A stretch of 64,000 nt of DNA from Paenibacillus faecalis (GTDB lineage: Bacteria; Bacillota; Bacilli; Paenibacillales; Paenibacillaceae), in NCBI RefSeq assembly GCF_900289175.1, contig NZ_LT985747.1, positions 3,186,624-3,250,623 on the forward strand, in the 5' to 3' direction. The position numbers and the translations under genes were made by a program. Of this stretch, positions 48,043 through 57,334 are shown one piece after another. The notes beneath the pieces were generated by a model. The model did no database searches and was not told the origin of the DNA. It saw only the letters and a list, made by a program, of their open reading frames with translations. Positions within the stretch are counted from its first letter, which is position 1. Each line of letters opens with the position of its first letter.

Positions 48043-48080
48043 CATATCATTTCTATTCAATACTTGCCAAGCTGCCAGTC

Positions 48081-48986
48081 TTAAACTTCTGTTTTCGGTT
48101 TCGGTGCTTTCGTCTTTTTAATATCTTTTCCCTTGAACAAAAGCCACAACGGACTAGCAATAAAGATCGAGGAATATGCACCAATCACCAATCCGATTAC
48201 GATCGCCAGAGAGAACATTTTGATCGACTCTCCGCCAAGGATAAGCATAAAGAATGCCGCAATCACGACAGACAATGCCGTATACAAAGAACGTGCAAAC
48301 GTCTGGGACAGACTTTTGTTAACCACTTCGACGAGATCGGAATGCCTTTTGATTTTTGCAAACCGCAAGTTTTCACGAATTCGGTCAAAGATTACGATGG
48401 TATCGTTAATGGAGTAACCGATAATCGTCAGAACAGCGATAATAAAAGTTGTATTCACTTCCAGACGGAAGATAGAGAACACACTTACAACGACAAAAGC
48501 ATCATGCATCAAGGCCAAAATTGCGGCAATGGCAAACCGCCATTCAAACCGAATACTTACGTAGATAATGATCCCGATACAAGACAGCAACACTGCATAA
48601 AATGCGTTTCGTCCTAATTCTTTGGCCATCTCAGGGTCCACCGTATTGATTTCAAAGGACGCATCCTTGTCCAGCTTATGAACAGCGTCTCTCAAAGCCA
48701 GATCCTGAGACTCAGTCAATATCTGATTGAATCGGATATTCACCCGTTCTTCACCCGGAGTGATACTTGCATCTTCACCGATCCCTAAATCATTCAGAAT
48801 CGATTCAAGCTGTTCTTTGGAAAGCTCTTTGGTTGTCGTTATATCCACATTGGAACCAGAACGGAAGTCTACCCCGTAATTCAGACCGACAGTAGCTAGA
48901 AAGATAGCCCCTACAATCGTAAGGATAATAGAGAATGTATAAAAGTATTTGCTGGCACCAACAAAGTTAAAGTTTTTAAAGTTCAC
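48081..48986 (-). CDS. secF: Protein translocase subunit SecF
   Basis: Helps the Sec machinery export proteins using the proton motive force. It has about 301 residues with six membrane helices; typical blocks are GLNYGVDFRSGSNVDI, GYSINDTIVIFDRIREN and TALSVVIAAFFMLILGG. The GTG at 48986 fits the AAAGGAG site better than the GTG at 48995, which would almost touch it. It overlaps the end of secD, so the two are coupled. B. subtilis has a fused SecDF; here the subunits are separate, as in many Paenibacillus. Confidence 0.95.
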   Translation of the reverse strand: MNFKNFNFVGASKYFYTFSIILTIVGAIFLATVGLNYGVDFRSGSNVDITTTKELSKEQLESILNDLGIGEDASITPGEERVNIRFNQILTESQDLALRDAVHKLDKDASFEINTVDPEMAKELGRNAFYAVLLSCIGIIIYVSIRFEWRFAIAAILALMHDAFVVVSVFSIFRLEVNTTFIIAVLTIIGYSINDTIVIFDRIRENLRFAKIKRHSDLVEVVNKSLSQTFARSLYTALSVVIAAFFMLILGGESIKMFSLAIVIGLVIGAYSSIFIASPLWLLFKGKDIKKTKAPKPKTEV

Positions 48987-50226
48987 GTATGTCACTCTCC
49001 TTTACACCAAAGTGCTTCGGTTTGCTAGCCCAACCGATCCGGACAAGCTGGTTAAGCAAGAAGCGGGAGAAGTATACGTTTGTTGCGATACTGATAATAA
49101 TCTCCAGGATAAGAACGAGCGCAAATCCTTTAACGGCACCTGTACCGAATGCGAACATAACCGCTGCAACCAACATCGTCGTAATGTTGGAGTCCATAAT
49201 GGCACGGAGTGAGGATTTACCACCTGCTTTGACCGATGATTTCACACTCTTTCCGCTGCGCATTTCCTCTCGGATGCGTTCGTAAGTAAGGATGTTGGCA
49301 TCAACCGCCATCCCGATCCCTAGAATAATCGCGGCAATACCAGGCAGCGTCAATGTAAAGTTGGCCCAAACAAAGACCAGAATAAGAAGCCACGTGTGCA
49401 AAATAAGTGCAAAGCTGGCAAGTATGCCTGGAATACGATATCTGCCGATCATAAAGAGCAGGATAAATACAGAAGCAATCAAGCCGGCCTGTATCGTTTT
49501 CGTCAATGATTCCATTCCCAAGGTAGCGCCTACACTTTGAGAATATTTCTCCGTCAGTTTCAGCGGCAGAGCGCCAAGATTAATCGTGTCTCGAAGATTT
49601 TCGGCTTCATCAATCGTAAATTGACCTGTAATCTGTGCAGTACCATCCATTAGTACACTTTGTACCGTCGGAGCAGACAACATCTCATCATCCAAAAAGA
49701 TGGCGAGCTCTTGTCCAAGAAGACGTTCTGTAATCTCAGCAAATTTAGCCTTATCTTTCACCTTGATATCAATCATAGGTTGATTAAAGCTATCATAGAC
49801 GACTGAAGCGCCGTTCTCTACGAAATCGTCACCCCGAAGCTCGACTTTACAAAATGGTTCATCTTCTTTACAACCGTCATTACTGCGGAACGTAAGGTTT
49901 GCTGGTTCTTTCATCGTCTTACGGACCTCTGCCTCGTCAGTGACGCCTGCAACCTTCAGACGAATTCGGTTCGTCCCCTCCGGTGTTATTTCCGGCTCAG
50001 TCGTTCCTAATGCGTCTGCGCGTTTTTGTAAACTTTTTGCGGTCTCCTGCAAGGCTTCTTTTGTCACTTGCTGACCTTCCACTAATGGTTCTGCCTCATA
50101 CAAGATTTCAAAGCCGCCCTTCAGGTCCAAACCCAAACGAACGTCTTTTAGCAATCCTGGGGTCGTCACAACCATTATACCGGTGATCACGAGTACGGTC
50201 GCGATGAAACTTATGATTCTTTTCAT
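48976..50226 (-). CDS. secD: Protein translocase subunit SecD
   Basis: Partner of SecF. It has 416 residues: TM1 (IISFIATVLVITGIMVV), LGLDLKGGFEILYE, a shortened first extracellular domain containing two cysteines (DGCKEDEPFCK), then five helices with GMAVDANILTYERIREE. The cysteine pair may form a disulfide outside the cell (inferred). The ATG at 50226 has AGGGA upstream. Confidence 0.95.
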   Translation of the reverse strand: MKRIISFIATVLVITGIMVVTTPGLLKDVRLGLDLKGGFEILYEAEPLVEGQQVTKEALQETAKSLQKRADALGTTEPEITPEGTNRIRLKVAGVTDEAEVRKTMKEPANLTFRSNDGCKEDEPFCKVELRGDDFVENGASVVYDSFNQPMIDIKVKDKAKFAEITERLLGQELAIFLDDEMLSAPTVQSVLMDGTAQITGQFTIDEAENLRDTINLGALPLKLTEKYSQSVGATLGMESLTKTIQAGLIASVFILLFMIGRYRIPGILASFALILHTWLLILVFVWANFTLTLPGIAAIILGIGMAVDANILTYERIREEMRSGKSVKSSVKAGGKSSLRAIMDSNITTMLVAAVMFAFGTGAVKGFALVLILEIIISIATNVYFSRFLLNQLVRIGWASKPKHFGVKESDIREL

Positions 50227-50341
50227 GCCGTCCCTAGTTCCCCTTTCTATTCTCAATATTCCTATTATAGCGATGCCTCAAAACCCAGTCAATTTATCAT
50301 GAAATGTCGAATCCGTGAAAATAAGCGAAAATTTTAACTAG

Positions 50342-50366
50342 AAAACGGCCACCAGGCGGCCATTTT
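50342..50366 (-). terminator. Probable terminator after comN
   Basis: On the minus strand AAAATGGCC pairs with GGCCGTTTT (one wobble) around a 7-base loop; the T-run is within the stem. Confidence 0.55.
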
Positions 50367-50411
50367 AAGGAGTCTACCGTATGTTATACAAACAAAAGAG
50401 ATCATCCTTTT

Positions 50412-50669
50412 TTAATCAAAAGGAGATCCCTTATATGCGGATATTGTCATATAATTCATGAAGCTGGTCGCCTTCAGTGACAAAATATCATTCACCAGCT
50501 TATGAAGAGACGGTATACCCTGTTTCTCGTATTTGCTGCTTACACAATCCCAAATATCGTCACTCGTCACGTACTCGTATCCGATCATGCGAAATTCTTC
50601 AACCTTGCTGGAGCAGATCATTTCGATCATACTGGCCAATTCTTTATCACTCATGGATTCGATTCCCAT
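50412..50669 (-). CDS. comN: ComN-like post-transcriptional regulator
   Basis: An 85-residue helical protein of the Bacillales post-transcriptional regulator family. The conserved core is CSSKVEEFRMIGYEYVTSDDI and SLHKLVNDILSLKATSFMNYM. In B. subtilis ComN affects comE mRNA and localises with DivIVA. AGGAGG lies 7 bases before the ATG. The order secDF-comN-spoVB is as in B. subtilis, but spoVB is divergent here. Confidence 0.88.
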   Translation of the reverse strand: MGIESMSDKELASMIEMICSSKVEEFRMIGYEYVTSDDIWDCVSSKYEKQGIPSLHKLVNDILSLKATSFMNYMTISAYKGSPFD

Positions 50670-50846
50670 GTAAGCGCCTCCTCCCTGTTGTCTCTAGCTA
50701 AACATTCGACTGAAAATCTCATTTCCCTCTTTTCAAAATACAAGAAAGTCTAAAAAAGAAAAGCATCATCTGGGACAGGTAGGGCATATCCATATCAATA
50801 GGGACATCAGGCTTAAGGATTCTTTTTACCAGGGAGTGGGATAAAC

Positions 50847-52436
50847 TTGAACAAGCAATCATTTATTAAAGGTACCATGATTCTGTTAGCCGCCGGAATT
50901 ATTAACCGTCTACTCGGGTTTATTCCCCGTATCGCCCTTCCGCGTATTATCGGACCGGAGGGGGTCGGCATTTACCAGCTTGGATATCCGTTCTTTATCG
51001 TTCTTGTTACGATCATCACCGGTGGAATTCCGCTTGCTATTGCAAAGATGGTAGCAGAAGCGGAAGGAACGGGGAGGAGCGACTACTCCAAACATATACT
51101 CCGGAGCAGTCTGACCTTTACTGTGACAGCCGGAACGTTGTTTATGATCATCAGTCTTCTGCTGGCTCCATGGATTACAAATGTAATCCTTCCTGATGAG
51201 CGGGTGTACCAAACCTTTGTCAGCATGACTCCAATGATGATCATTATAGCCGTCTCTGCTGTTTATCGTGGATATTTTCAAGGAAAGCAAAATATGATTC
51301 CCTCCGCAGCATCATCCATCATTGAAACGATTGTCAGAATCGTCTGTATGCTGTTGTTCGCTCAACTGTTGATGCCGAAGGGATTGGCCTATGGAGCCGC
51401 CGGAGCCATGCTTGGAACGGCAGTTGGCGAGCTAATCGGCATGTTTGTTCTGCTGTGGCAATATGCTAAAGACGATAAGCGCAAACCAACAGCTGCGGAT
51501 GCAGCCTCCTACAACCATAAACAGGACAACCTGCATACTCCCCTCCAAAAAAGAATGGTCCTGAAACGCTTGCTGAGCATTGCCGTCCCTGTTACCGGTG
51601 GAAAAATGGTAGGGTCCATTTCCTATTTGATGGAATCGATCATTACTGCTCGAAGCCTCGCCATCGCCGGCATAGCCACATCCGTGGCAACAGCGCAATA
51701 TGGAGCGTTACAAGGTATGGTCATTCCGCTGTTGCTTTTACCAGGAGCCATTACGATGTCACTGGCTGTCGCTCTAGTTCCTTCGCTTTCAGAAGCTGCG
51801 GCTCGAAAAGACCGGGCAACCATCCATAAACGGATGAATCAAGCCCTTCGTCTGGCACTTGTAACAGGAGCTCCCTTCGCCGTCATCATGTACATTCTAG
51901 CTGAGCCTCTATGTTTGCTGCTGTACAACAATACGGAAATTAGCGGCATGCTTAAAATAATGGCTCCCTTCGCGCTGTTTCTCTATGTACAGGCACCGCT
52001 CCAAGCCGCTCTTCAGGCCTTGGACCGCCCAGGCAGAGCTTTGCTGAACACCTTGATCGGTGCTTTGATCAAAATGGGCTTGATTTTGTATTTATCCTCT
52101 AATCCCGAGTTCGGCATCAAAGGTGCGGTCATTGCCATCATCGTTAACAGCATAGTCGTAACGGTGCTTCATGGATACAGTGTATCCCGTTTAATCGGAT
52201 TTCGCTTCAAGCTGCTCGACCTCGTTAAAATCGCATCCGTCATGCTTATCATGGGCGCAGGTATTTTGTATGGATACCGGCATCTGCCTTTTAACATCTT
52301 CCCCTGGCTCCAGTTTTTATCCGCCGCGGCGACAGGTGTTCTCTTGTATATGATCGTTGTGTTCATGACGAAGCTTGTCACTTTTCGGGATTTGGTGCGA
52401 GTTCCGGTTATCGGTAAATGGTTTGACCGATCATAA
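50847..52436 (+). CDS. spoVB: Stage V sporulation protein B (MOP-type lipid flippase)
   Basis: A 529-residue membrane protein with 14 predicted helices of the MurJ/Wzx (MOP) superfamily. It is needed for spore cortex peptidoglycan in B. subtilis, presumably by moving lipid-linked precursors. It starts IKGTMILLAAGIINRLLGFIPR and includes GPEGVGIYQLGYPFF and YRGYFQGKQNMIPSA. The start is TTG with GGGAGTGGG 6 bases upstream. A mother-cell sigma-E promoter would be expected, but I could not point to one. It converges on the DUF421 gene with a 15-bp gap and no terminator. Confidence 0.93.
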   Translation: MNKQSFIKGTMILLAAGIINRLLGFIPRIALPRIIGPEGVGIYQLGYPFFIVLVTIITGGIPLAIAKMVAEAEGTGRSDYSKHILRSSLTFTVTAGTLFMIISLLLAPWITNVILPDERVYQTFVSMTPMMIIIAVSAVYRGYFQGKQNMIPSAASSIIETIVRIVCMLLFAQLLMPKGLAYGAAGAMLGTAVGELIGMFVLLWQYAKDDKRKPTAADAASYNHKQDNLHTPLQKRMVLKRLLSIAVPVTGGKMVGSISYLMESIITARSLAIAGIATSVATAQYGALQGMVIPLLLLPGAITMSLAVALVPSLSEAAARKDRATIHKRMNQALRLALVTGAPFAVIMYILAEPLCLLLYNNTEISGMLKIMAPFALFLYVQAPLQAALQALDRPGRALLNTLIGALIKMGLILYLSSNPEFGIKGAVIAIIVNSIVVTVLHGYSVSRLIGFRFKLLDLVKIASVMLIMGAGILYGYRHLPFNIFPWLQFLSAAATGVLLYMIVVFMTKLVTFRDLVRVPVIGKWFDRS

Positions 52437-52451
52437 AGCATCTTTAAGGAA

Positions 52452-53213
52452 TTACGTATCATTCCGATCAACATACAGTCTACCTTTATGGTCCATTGAA
52501 CATAAAAAAACCTCTTCAAAGTCTTGTGCTCCATGCTTTTGAATTTCATGTTTCAACCATTGCCTTGACTTGCCGATTAAAACCAAATTTTCATCCTGTA
52601 CCTTCCCATCCATGATTAGAGGGACCGGCAGAGCTTCATATGTTATTTTTCCATATGGAATATCGATTCCGCTTCTCATGTCCTTGTCATGTTTAAACTT
52701 GGTATTCAAAGATTCATCTTCAGCCGTTGAAGGGCTGCTGCCATCGCTACTGTTTGCTTGATCTTTAGGTATAACCGTCAATTGTCCGGATGTTTCAAGA
52801 ATCGCGAATTCCACGTCAGACAAACTGTTGATATCCTTACCCCGGAGCTGCTGCATTAAATCATCCAGATTATAACGAAGTCTGCTCATTTCCTTACGAT
52901 GTAACTTTCCTCTGGACACAAGAATACTGGGCTTTCCATCTGCCAATAGCCGCACTTTGCGGCTTTTCAGTCCCCAATAAGCCAGCACGACCTGAATGGT
53001 AACTAATACAACAATGGGGATGATTCCGTCAATAAGCGGCTTTTTTACATCTTCAAGCACAAATATGGCGATTTCCGCAATCATGATGGAGATGACCAGA
53101 TCAAATATTGATAGTTTACCAATCTCTCGTTTCCCCATAATACGCAGTGTTAAAAAAGTAATCCCGTACATCAAAATTGTCCGGAAAATAAGGAGTGTAA
53201 CATGTTCTGCCAT
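52452..53213 (-). CDS. DUF421 (YetF/YrbG-like) membrane protein
   Basis: A 253-residue protein with three N-terminal helices (TLLIFRTILMYGITFLTLRI, KLSIFDLVISIMIAEIAIF, IIPIVVLVTIQVVLAYWGL) and a C-terminal cytoplasmic domain with RYNLDDLMQQLRGKDI and SDVEFAILETSGQLTV. This is the DUF421 pattern of YetF and YrbG, of unknown function; relatives are part of spores or envelopes. GGAGGGA lies 6 bases before the ATG. In B. subtilis yrbG sits next to spoVB, as here. Confidence 0.9.
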   Translation of the reverse strand: MAEHVTLLIFRTILMYGITFLTLRIMGKREIGKLSIFDLVISIMIAEIAIFVLEDVKKPLIDGIIPIVVLVTIQVVLAYWGLKSRKVRLLADGKPSILVSRGKLHRKEMSRLRYNLDDLMQQLRGKDINSLSDVEFAILETSGQLTVIPKDQANSSDGSSPSTAEDESLNTKFKHDKDMRSGIDIPYGKITYEALPVPLIMDGKVQDENLVLIGKSRQWLKHEIQKHGAQDFEEVFLCSMDHKGRLYVDRNDT

Positions 53214-53369
53214 CTGTCATTCCCTCCTATGTGTTTGGACATTTTCAAGGTACTGGTATTCTGCCCACGACCCAGCTTTCCATTCATATATACTTCTTAG
53301 ATAGTAATAACTGTAGGGGCTTGGCCATATAATGGGTATTAATTGAAGTTTAGTAAAGGGGCTGATTTA

Positions 53370-53759
53370 TTGGAACCAATCCGGCGTGTTTTCTCCTTGC
53401 GCATCAATAACCCGATTCTTTCCGGCTTGCTGTATTCATTTATGTGGATGTTTCTGGGGGCTTTCGTATTGTCACTGCTTCTCTGGGCAAGCGATCTATC
53501 TGAGGATGACTTATCTTTATACACGGTTATCGTACATGCTGTTGCTGCTCTGTTTGGAGGAGTTGTCAGCGGTAAGCGTGCAGGAAACAGAGGCTGGTAC
53601 TATGGCTGTCTCACCGGTCTTTTGTACGGAATCATGTTGATCATTATCGGTTTTCTTGCTCTTGACAGTTCTTTATCGTGGGGTAATCTTATACTCATGG
53701 CCACTGTATTCGTCTCAGGCTCCATAGGCGGCATGTTTGGAGTGAATTTACACAAATAA
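53370..53759 (+). CDS. TIGR04086 family membrane protein (YrzE-like)
   Basis: A 129-residue protein with four helices (SGLLYSFMWMFLGAFVLSLLL, YTVIVHAVAALFGGVVSG, GCLTGLLYGIMLIIIGFLA, LILMATVFVSGSIGGMFGV). The pattern fits YrzE of B. subtilis, which lies in the same place before yajC. Function unknown. AAAGGGG lies 8 bases before the TTG at 53370, so I prefer it to the ATG at 53343. It is divergent from the DUF421 gene. Confidence 0.82.
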   Translation: MEPIRRVFSLRINNPILSGLLYSFMWMFLGAFVLSLLLWASDLSEDDLSLYTVIVHAVAALFGGVVSGKRAGNRGWYYGCLTGLLYGIMLIIIGFLALDSSLSWGNLILMATVFVSGSIGGMFGVNLHK

Positions 53760-53785
53760 ATTGTTGATTCTCTTTCCCTAAACTG

Positions 53786-53794
53786 TGTTACACT
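53786..53794 (+). promoter_or_regulatory. Extended -10 promoter candidate for the PAP2 gene
   Basis: TGTTACACT fits TGnTATAAT at seven of eight fixed positions. A TTGATT lies 19 bp upstream as a weak -35. Confidence 0.4.
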
Positions 53795-53843
53795 AATAAC
53801 ACTGTCTTTTTTAGGATTCAGGAAAGAGGAGGCTTCTGTTTCT

Positions 53844-54677
53844 TTGTTATATCAATCCATGAGTACTATAGTTTTGTTCTCTGCCCTAAATGTCATTGTT
53901 CTTTTGTGGGCAGGAACTCTCAGCAATCCGTTCAAAGCCCTTTTCGCCCTAGTTAGAGAGCTAGTATCAACTCCGCGCTTTTTCATGCTTTTTATAGCTA
54001 TGGGTGCAGTTCTTCTACTAAATAAGCTTGAACTTCAATTCGAGCAAAATTATTTTATGTTTCCGGGGGATTTTACCCCCGTCATTTTTCAATTAGAAGG
54101 TTTTTTTGTAAAACATGTGCAGAACATCTTTTATAGTCCTTGGCTTACACCCATACTAGCTTATTTTTATCTGCTTGTATTTCAAGCACTCATGATCGCT
54201 TCCATTGGAGTATATCTTATCGATAACAACAAACCGCATGTGTATGCGACCTGCTATACCATATTAATTAATTATGGGATGGCGATTCCCTTCTTCTTGC
54301 TGTTCCCGGTAAATGAAACCTGGTCTTATCCGGCTGCAGGGGTAGCTTTTTATATGCTTGACGTATTTCCGAACTTTGAGACGGTCTATCGACCTATGTC
54401 AGGATTAAATAACTGTTTCCCAAGCCTGCATACCTCTTTGTCCGTATCCATGGCTATGCTCTCTTTCCGCTCCGGCAATAAACGATGGGCGGTCATTACC
54501 GGTATAAGTGCGGCTATCATAATATTCAGCATTTTCTATCTCGGTATTCATTGGTTGTTGGATATGCTTGCAGGAACAATTCTAGGCTTGATCGCTTCTA
54601 CGCTAGGTATTTATTTAGGAAAGCTTACACACCAAAAAGCCCATTCCTCTCTTGTTTACAAAAGAATATCAGGGTGA
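53844..54677 (+). CDS. PAP2-superfamily membrane phosphatase/phosphotransferase (Aur1/inositol-phosphoceramide-synthase-like)
   Basis: A 277-residue protein with six or seven helices. The C-terminal half shows the PAP2 catalytic pattern: LNNCFPSLHTSLS (motif with the first His) and YLGIHWLLDMLAG (motif with second His and Asp). This arrangement is typical of the PAP2_3 group, which includes fungal inositol phosphorylceramide synthase and bacterial lipid phosphatases. A lipid phosphate substrate is likely; the exact one is unknown. The TTG start has AGAGGAGG 11 bases upstream. It is an insertion relative to the B. subtilis order yrzE-yajC. Confidence 0.83.
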   Translation: MLYQSMSTIVLFSALNVIVLLWAGTLSNPFKALFALVRELVSTPRFFMLFIAMGAVLLLNKLELQFEQNYFMFPGDFTPVIFQLEGFFVKHVQNIFYSPWLTPILAYFYLLVFQALMIASIGVYLIDNNKPHVYATCYTILINYGMAIPFFLLFPVNETWSYPAAGVAFYMLDVFPNFETVYRPMSGLNNCFPSLHTSLSVSMAMLSFRSGNKRWAVITGISAAIIIFSIFYLGIHWLLDMLAGTILGLIASTLGIYLGKLTHQKAHSSLVYKRISG

Positions 54678-54702
54678 ATGTCGTGTAAGTGACGTCATCA
54701 CT

Positions 54703-54753
54703 AACAAAGAGGGTGTCCTGCTGATCCATCGATCAACGGACACCCTCTTTGTT
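54703..54753. terminator. Bidirectional terminator between the PAP2 gene and yajC
   Basis: AACAAAGAGGGTGTCC pairs perfectly over 16 bp with GGACACCCTCTTTGTT; T-rich ends lie within the stem on both strands. Confidence 0.8.
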
Positions 54754-54755
54754 AA

Positions 54756-54786
54756 CTTTAGCTGAAGCTATCATCTTCAGCTAAAG
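54756..54786. repeat. Second perfect hairpin next to the terminator
   Basis: CTTTAGCTGAAG pairs over 12 bp with CTTCAGCTAAAG around a 7-base loop, ending 5 bases before the yajC stop. No T-run follows, so it may protect the 3' end of the mRNA. Confidence 0.7.
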
Positions 54787-54790
54787 AGAT

Positions 54791-55096
54791 TTATGCATCG
54801 GAGCCGGCAGCGACGCTGTGGCTAACCGAACTGCGATCAAACGTCAGTTTGGTTACGTCATTTACTTTCAACACCACGACATCGTCAGTAATCTCTACGA
54901 TTGTACCGTGAAGACCGCCGATGGTTACTACCTTATCACCTTTTTTCAAAGCGCTAAGCATAGCATTGCGAGCCTTCTGTTTTTTCTGCTGTGGACGGAT
55001 AAGCAGAAAGTAGAAGATGACGAACATCAGAACAAAAGGCAGGATCAAACTTAAAATTCCACCACTTGGTGCCTGCTGAGCTGCAATTTCAAACAT
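54791..55096 (-). CDS. yajC: Preprotein translocase subunit YajC
   Basis: A small partner of SecDF. It has 101 residues: one transmembrane helix (ILSLILPFVLMFVIFYFLLI), then RPQQKKQKARNAM and the conserved GDKVVTIGGLHGTI. AAGGGGGG lies 7 bases before the ATG at 55096. It is the last gene of the SpoIID-queA-tgt-yajC run and 4 kb from secDF. Confidence 0.95.
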   Translation of the reverse strand: MFEIAAQQAPSGGILSLILPFVLMFVIFYFLLIRPQQKKQKARNAMLSALKKGDKVVTIGGLHGTIVEITDDVVVLKVNDVTKLTFDRSSVSHSVAAGSDA

Positions 55097-55138
55097 ATCT
55101 TTCCCCCCCTTCATGGACTTTCCATGATGGCATTCATT

Positions 55139-56296
<1,158 letters not shown>

Positions 56297-57328
56297 TTAA
56301 TAAATAAACATTGCATCGCCGAAGCTGAAAAAACGATATTTCCGTTCAACCGCTTCCTTATAAGCATTCAGAATATGATCTCTTCCGGCCAAAGCACTTA
56401 CAAGCATCACAAGTGTGGATTTCGGAAGATGGAAATTAGTAATTAACGCATCCACCACTTTGAACTCGTAGCCAGGGTATATAAAAATATTCGTCCACCC
56501 GCTGCTCTCCCTTAAAAGTCCACCTTGAAAATGATTCCCTACCGTCTCTAAAGTTCGGCACGAGGTTGTCCCTACTGCAATAACCCGGCCGCCTCTACGT
56601 TTGGTTTCATTAAGCAATTCAGCGGTCTCCTGTGACAGAGAGTAGTATTCTTCATGCATGACATGATCCTCTACTCGATCAACCGTCATGGGACGAAAGG
56701 TGCCCAAACCTACATGAAGAGTCACAAAAGCGATATCAACACCTTGCTTTCGAATACGATCAAGCAGCTCCTCCGTGAAATGCAGTCCCGCAGTTGGAGC
56801 CGCTGCTGAACCTTCATGCTTCGCATATACGGTCTGATATCGGTCACGATCGTCCAGTTTTTCTTTAATGTATGGAGGAAGCGGCATCTGACCTAGCGAA
56901 TCGAGTATCTCCTGGAAGATCCCTTCATATGAAAAGGACAAGACCCTCGCTCCCATTTCCCCCTCTTCTTCTATCACTGCACTTAGCTTTCCATCGCCAA
57001 ACGTAATCACGCTGCCTTTTTTCAGCTTTTTACCGGGCTTTACAAGCGCCTCCCAGCGATCCTCGCCAAGCGCCTTGAGAAGAAGCACCTCAGCCTTTGC
57101 TCCTGTATCTGCCTTGCTGCCAAAAAGCCGGGCAGGGATAACTTTAGTATCGTTAAGCACCAGCGTATCGCCAGGCCGCAAATAGTTCACGATATCCCCG
57201 AACACTTGATGGGATAATGCCCCGTCCACTTTATTGACCGTCAACAGTCTGGAAGAGCTGCGTTCAGGCAGCGGAGTTTGGGCAATCAAATGCTCAGGCA
57301 AATCAAAATCATACAAATCTACATTCAT
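56297..57328 (-). CDS. queA: S-adenosylmethionine:tRNA ribosyltransferase-isomerase
   Basis: Turns preQ1 in tRNA into epoxyqueuosine. It has 343 residues, with [48 protein letters not shown] and [10 protein letters not shown], all standard QueA blocks. Either the ATG at 57328 or the TTG at 57331 fits the AAGGA site. It starts 6 bases after the SpoIID-type gene, so the two are likely cotranslated. Confidence 0.97.
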   Translation of the reverse strand: MNVDLYDFDLPEHLIAQTPLPERSSSRLLTVNKVDGALSHQVFGDIVNYLRPGDTLVLNDTKVIPARLFGSKADTGAKAEVLLLKALGEDRWEALVKPGKKLKKGSVITFGDGKLSAVIEEEGEMGARVLSFSYEGIFQEILDSLGQMPLPPYIKEKLDDRDRYQTVYAKHEGSAAAPTAGLHFTEELLDRIRKQGVDIAFVTLHVGLGTFRPMTVDRVEDHVMHEEYYSLSQETAELLNETKRRGGRVIAVGTTSCRTLETVGNHFQGGLLRESSGWTNIFIYPGYEFKVVDALITNFHLPKSTLVMLVSALAGRDHILNAYKEAVERKYRFFSFGDAMFIY

Positions 57329-57334
57329 CAATTG

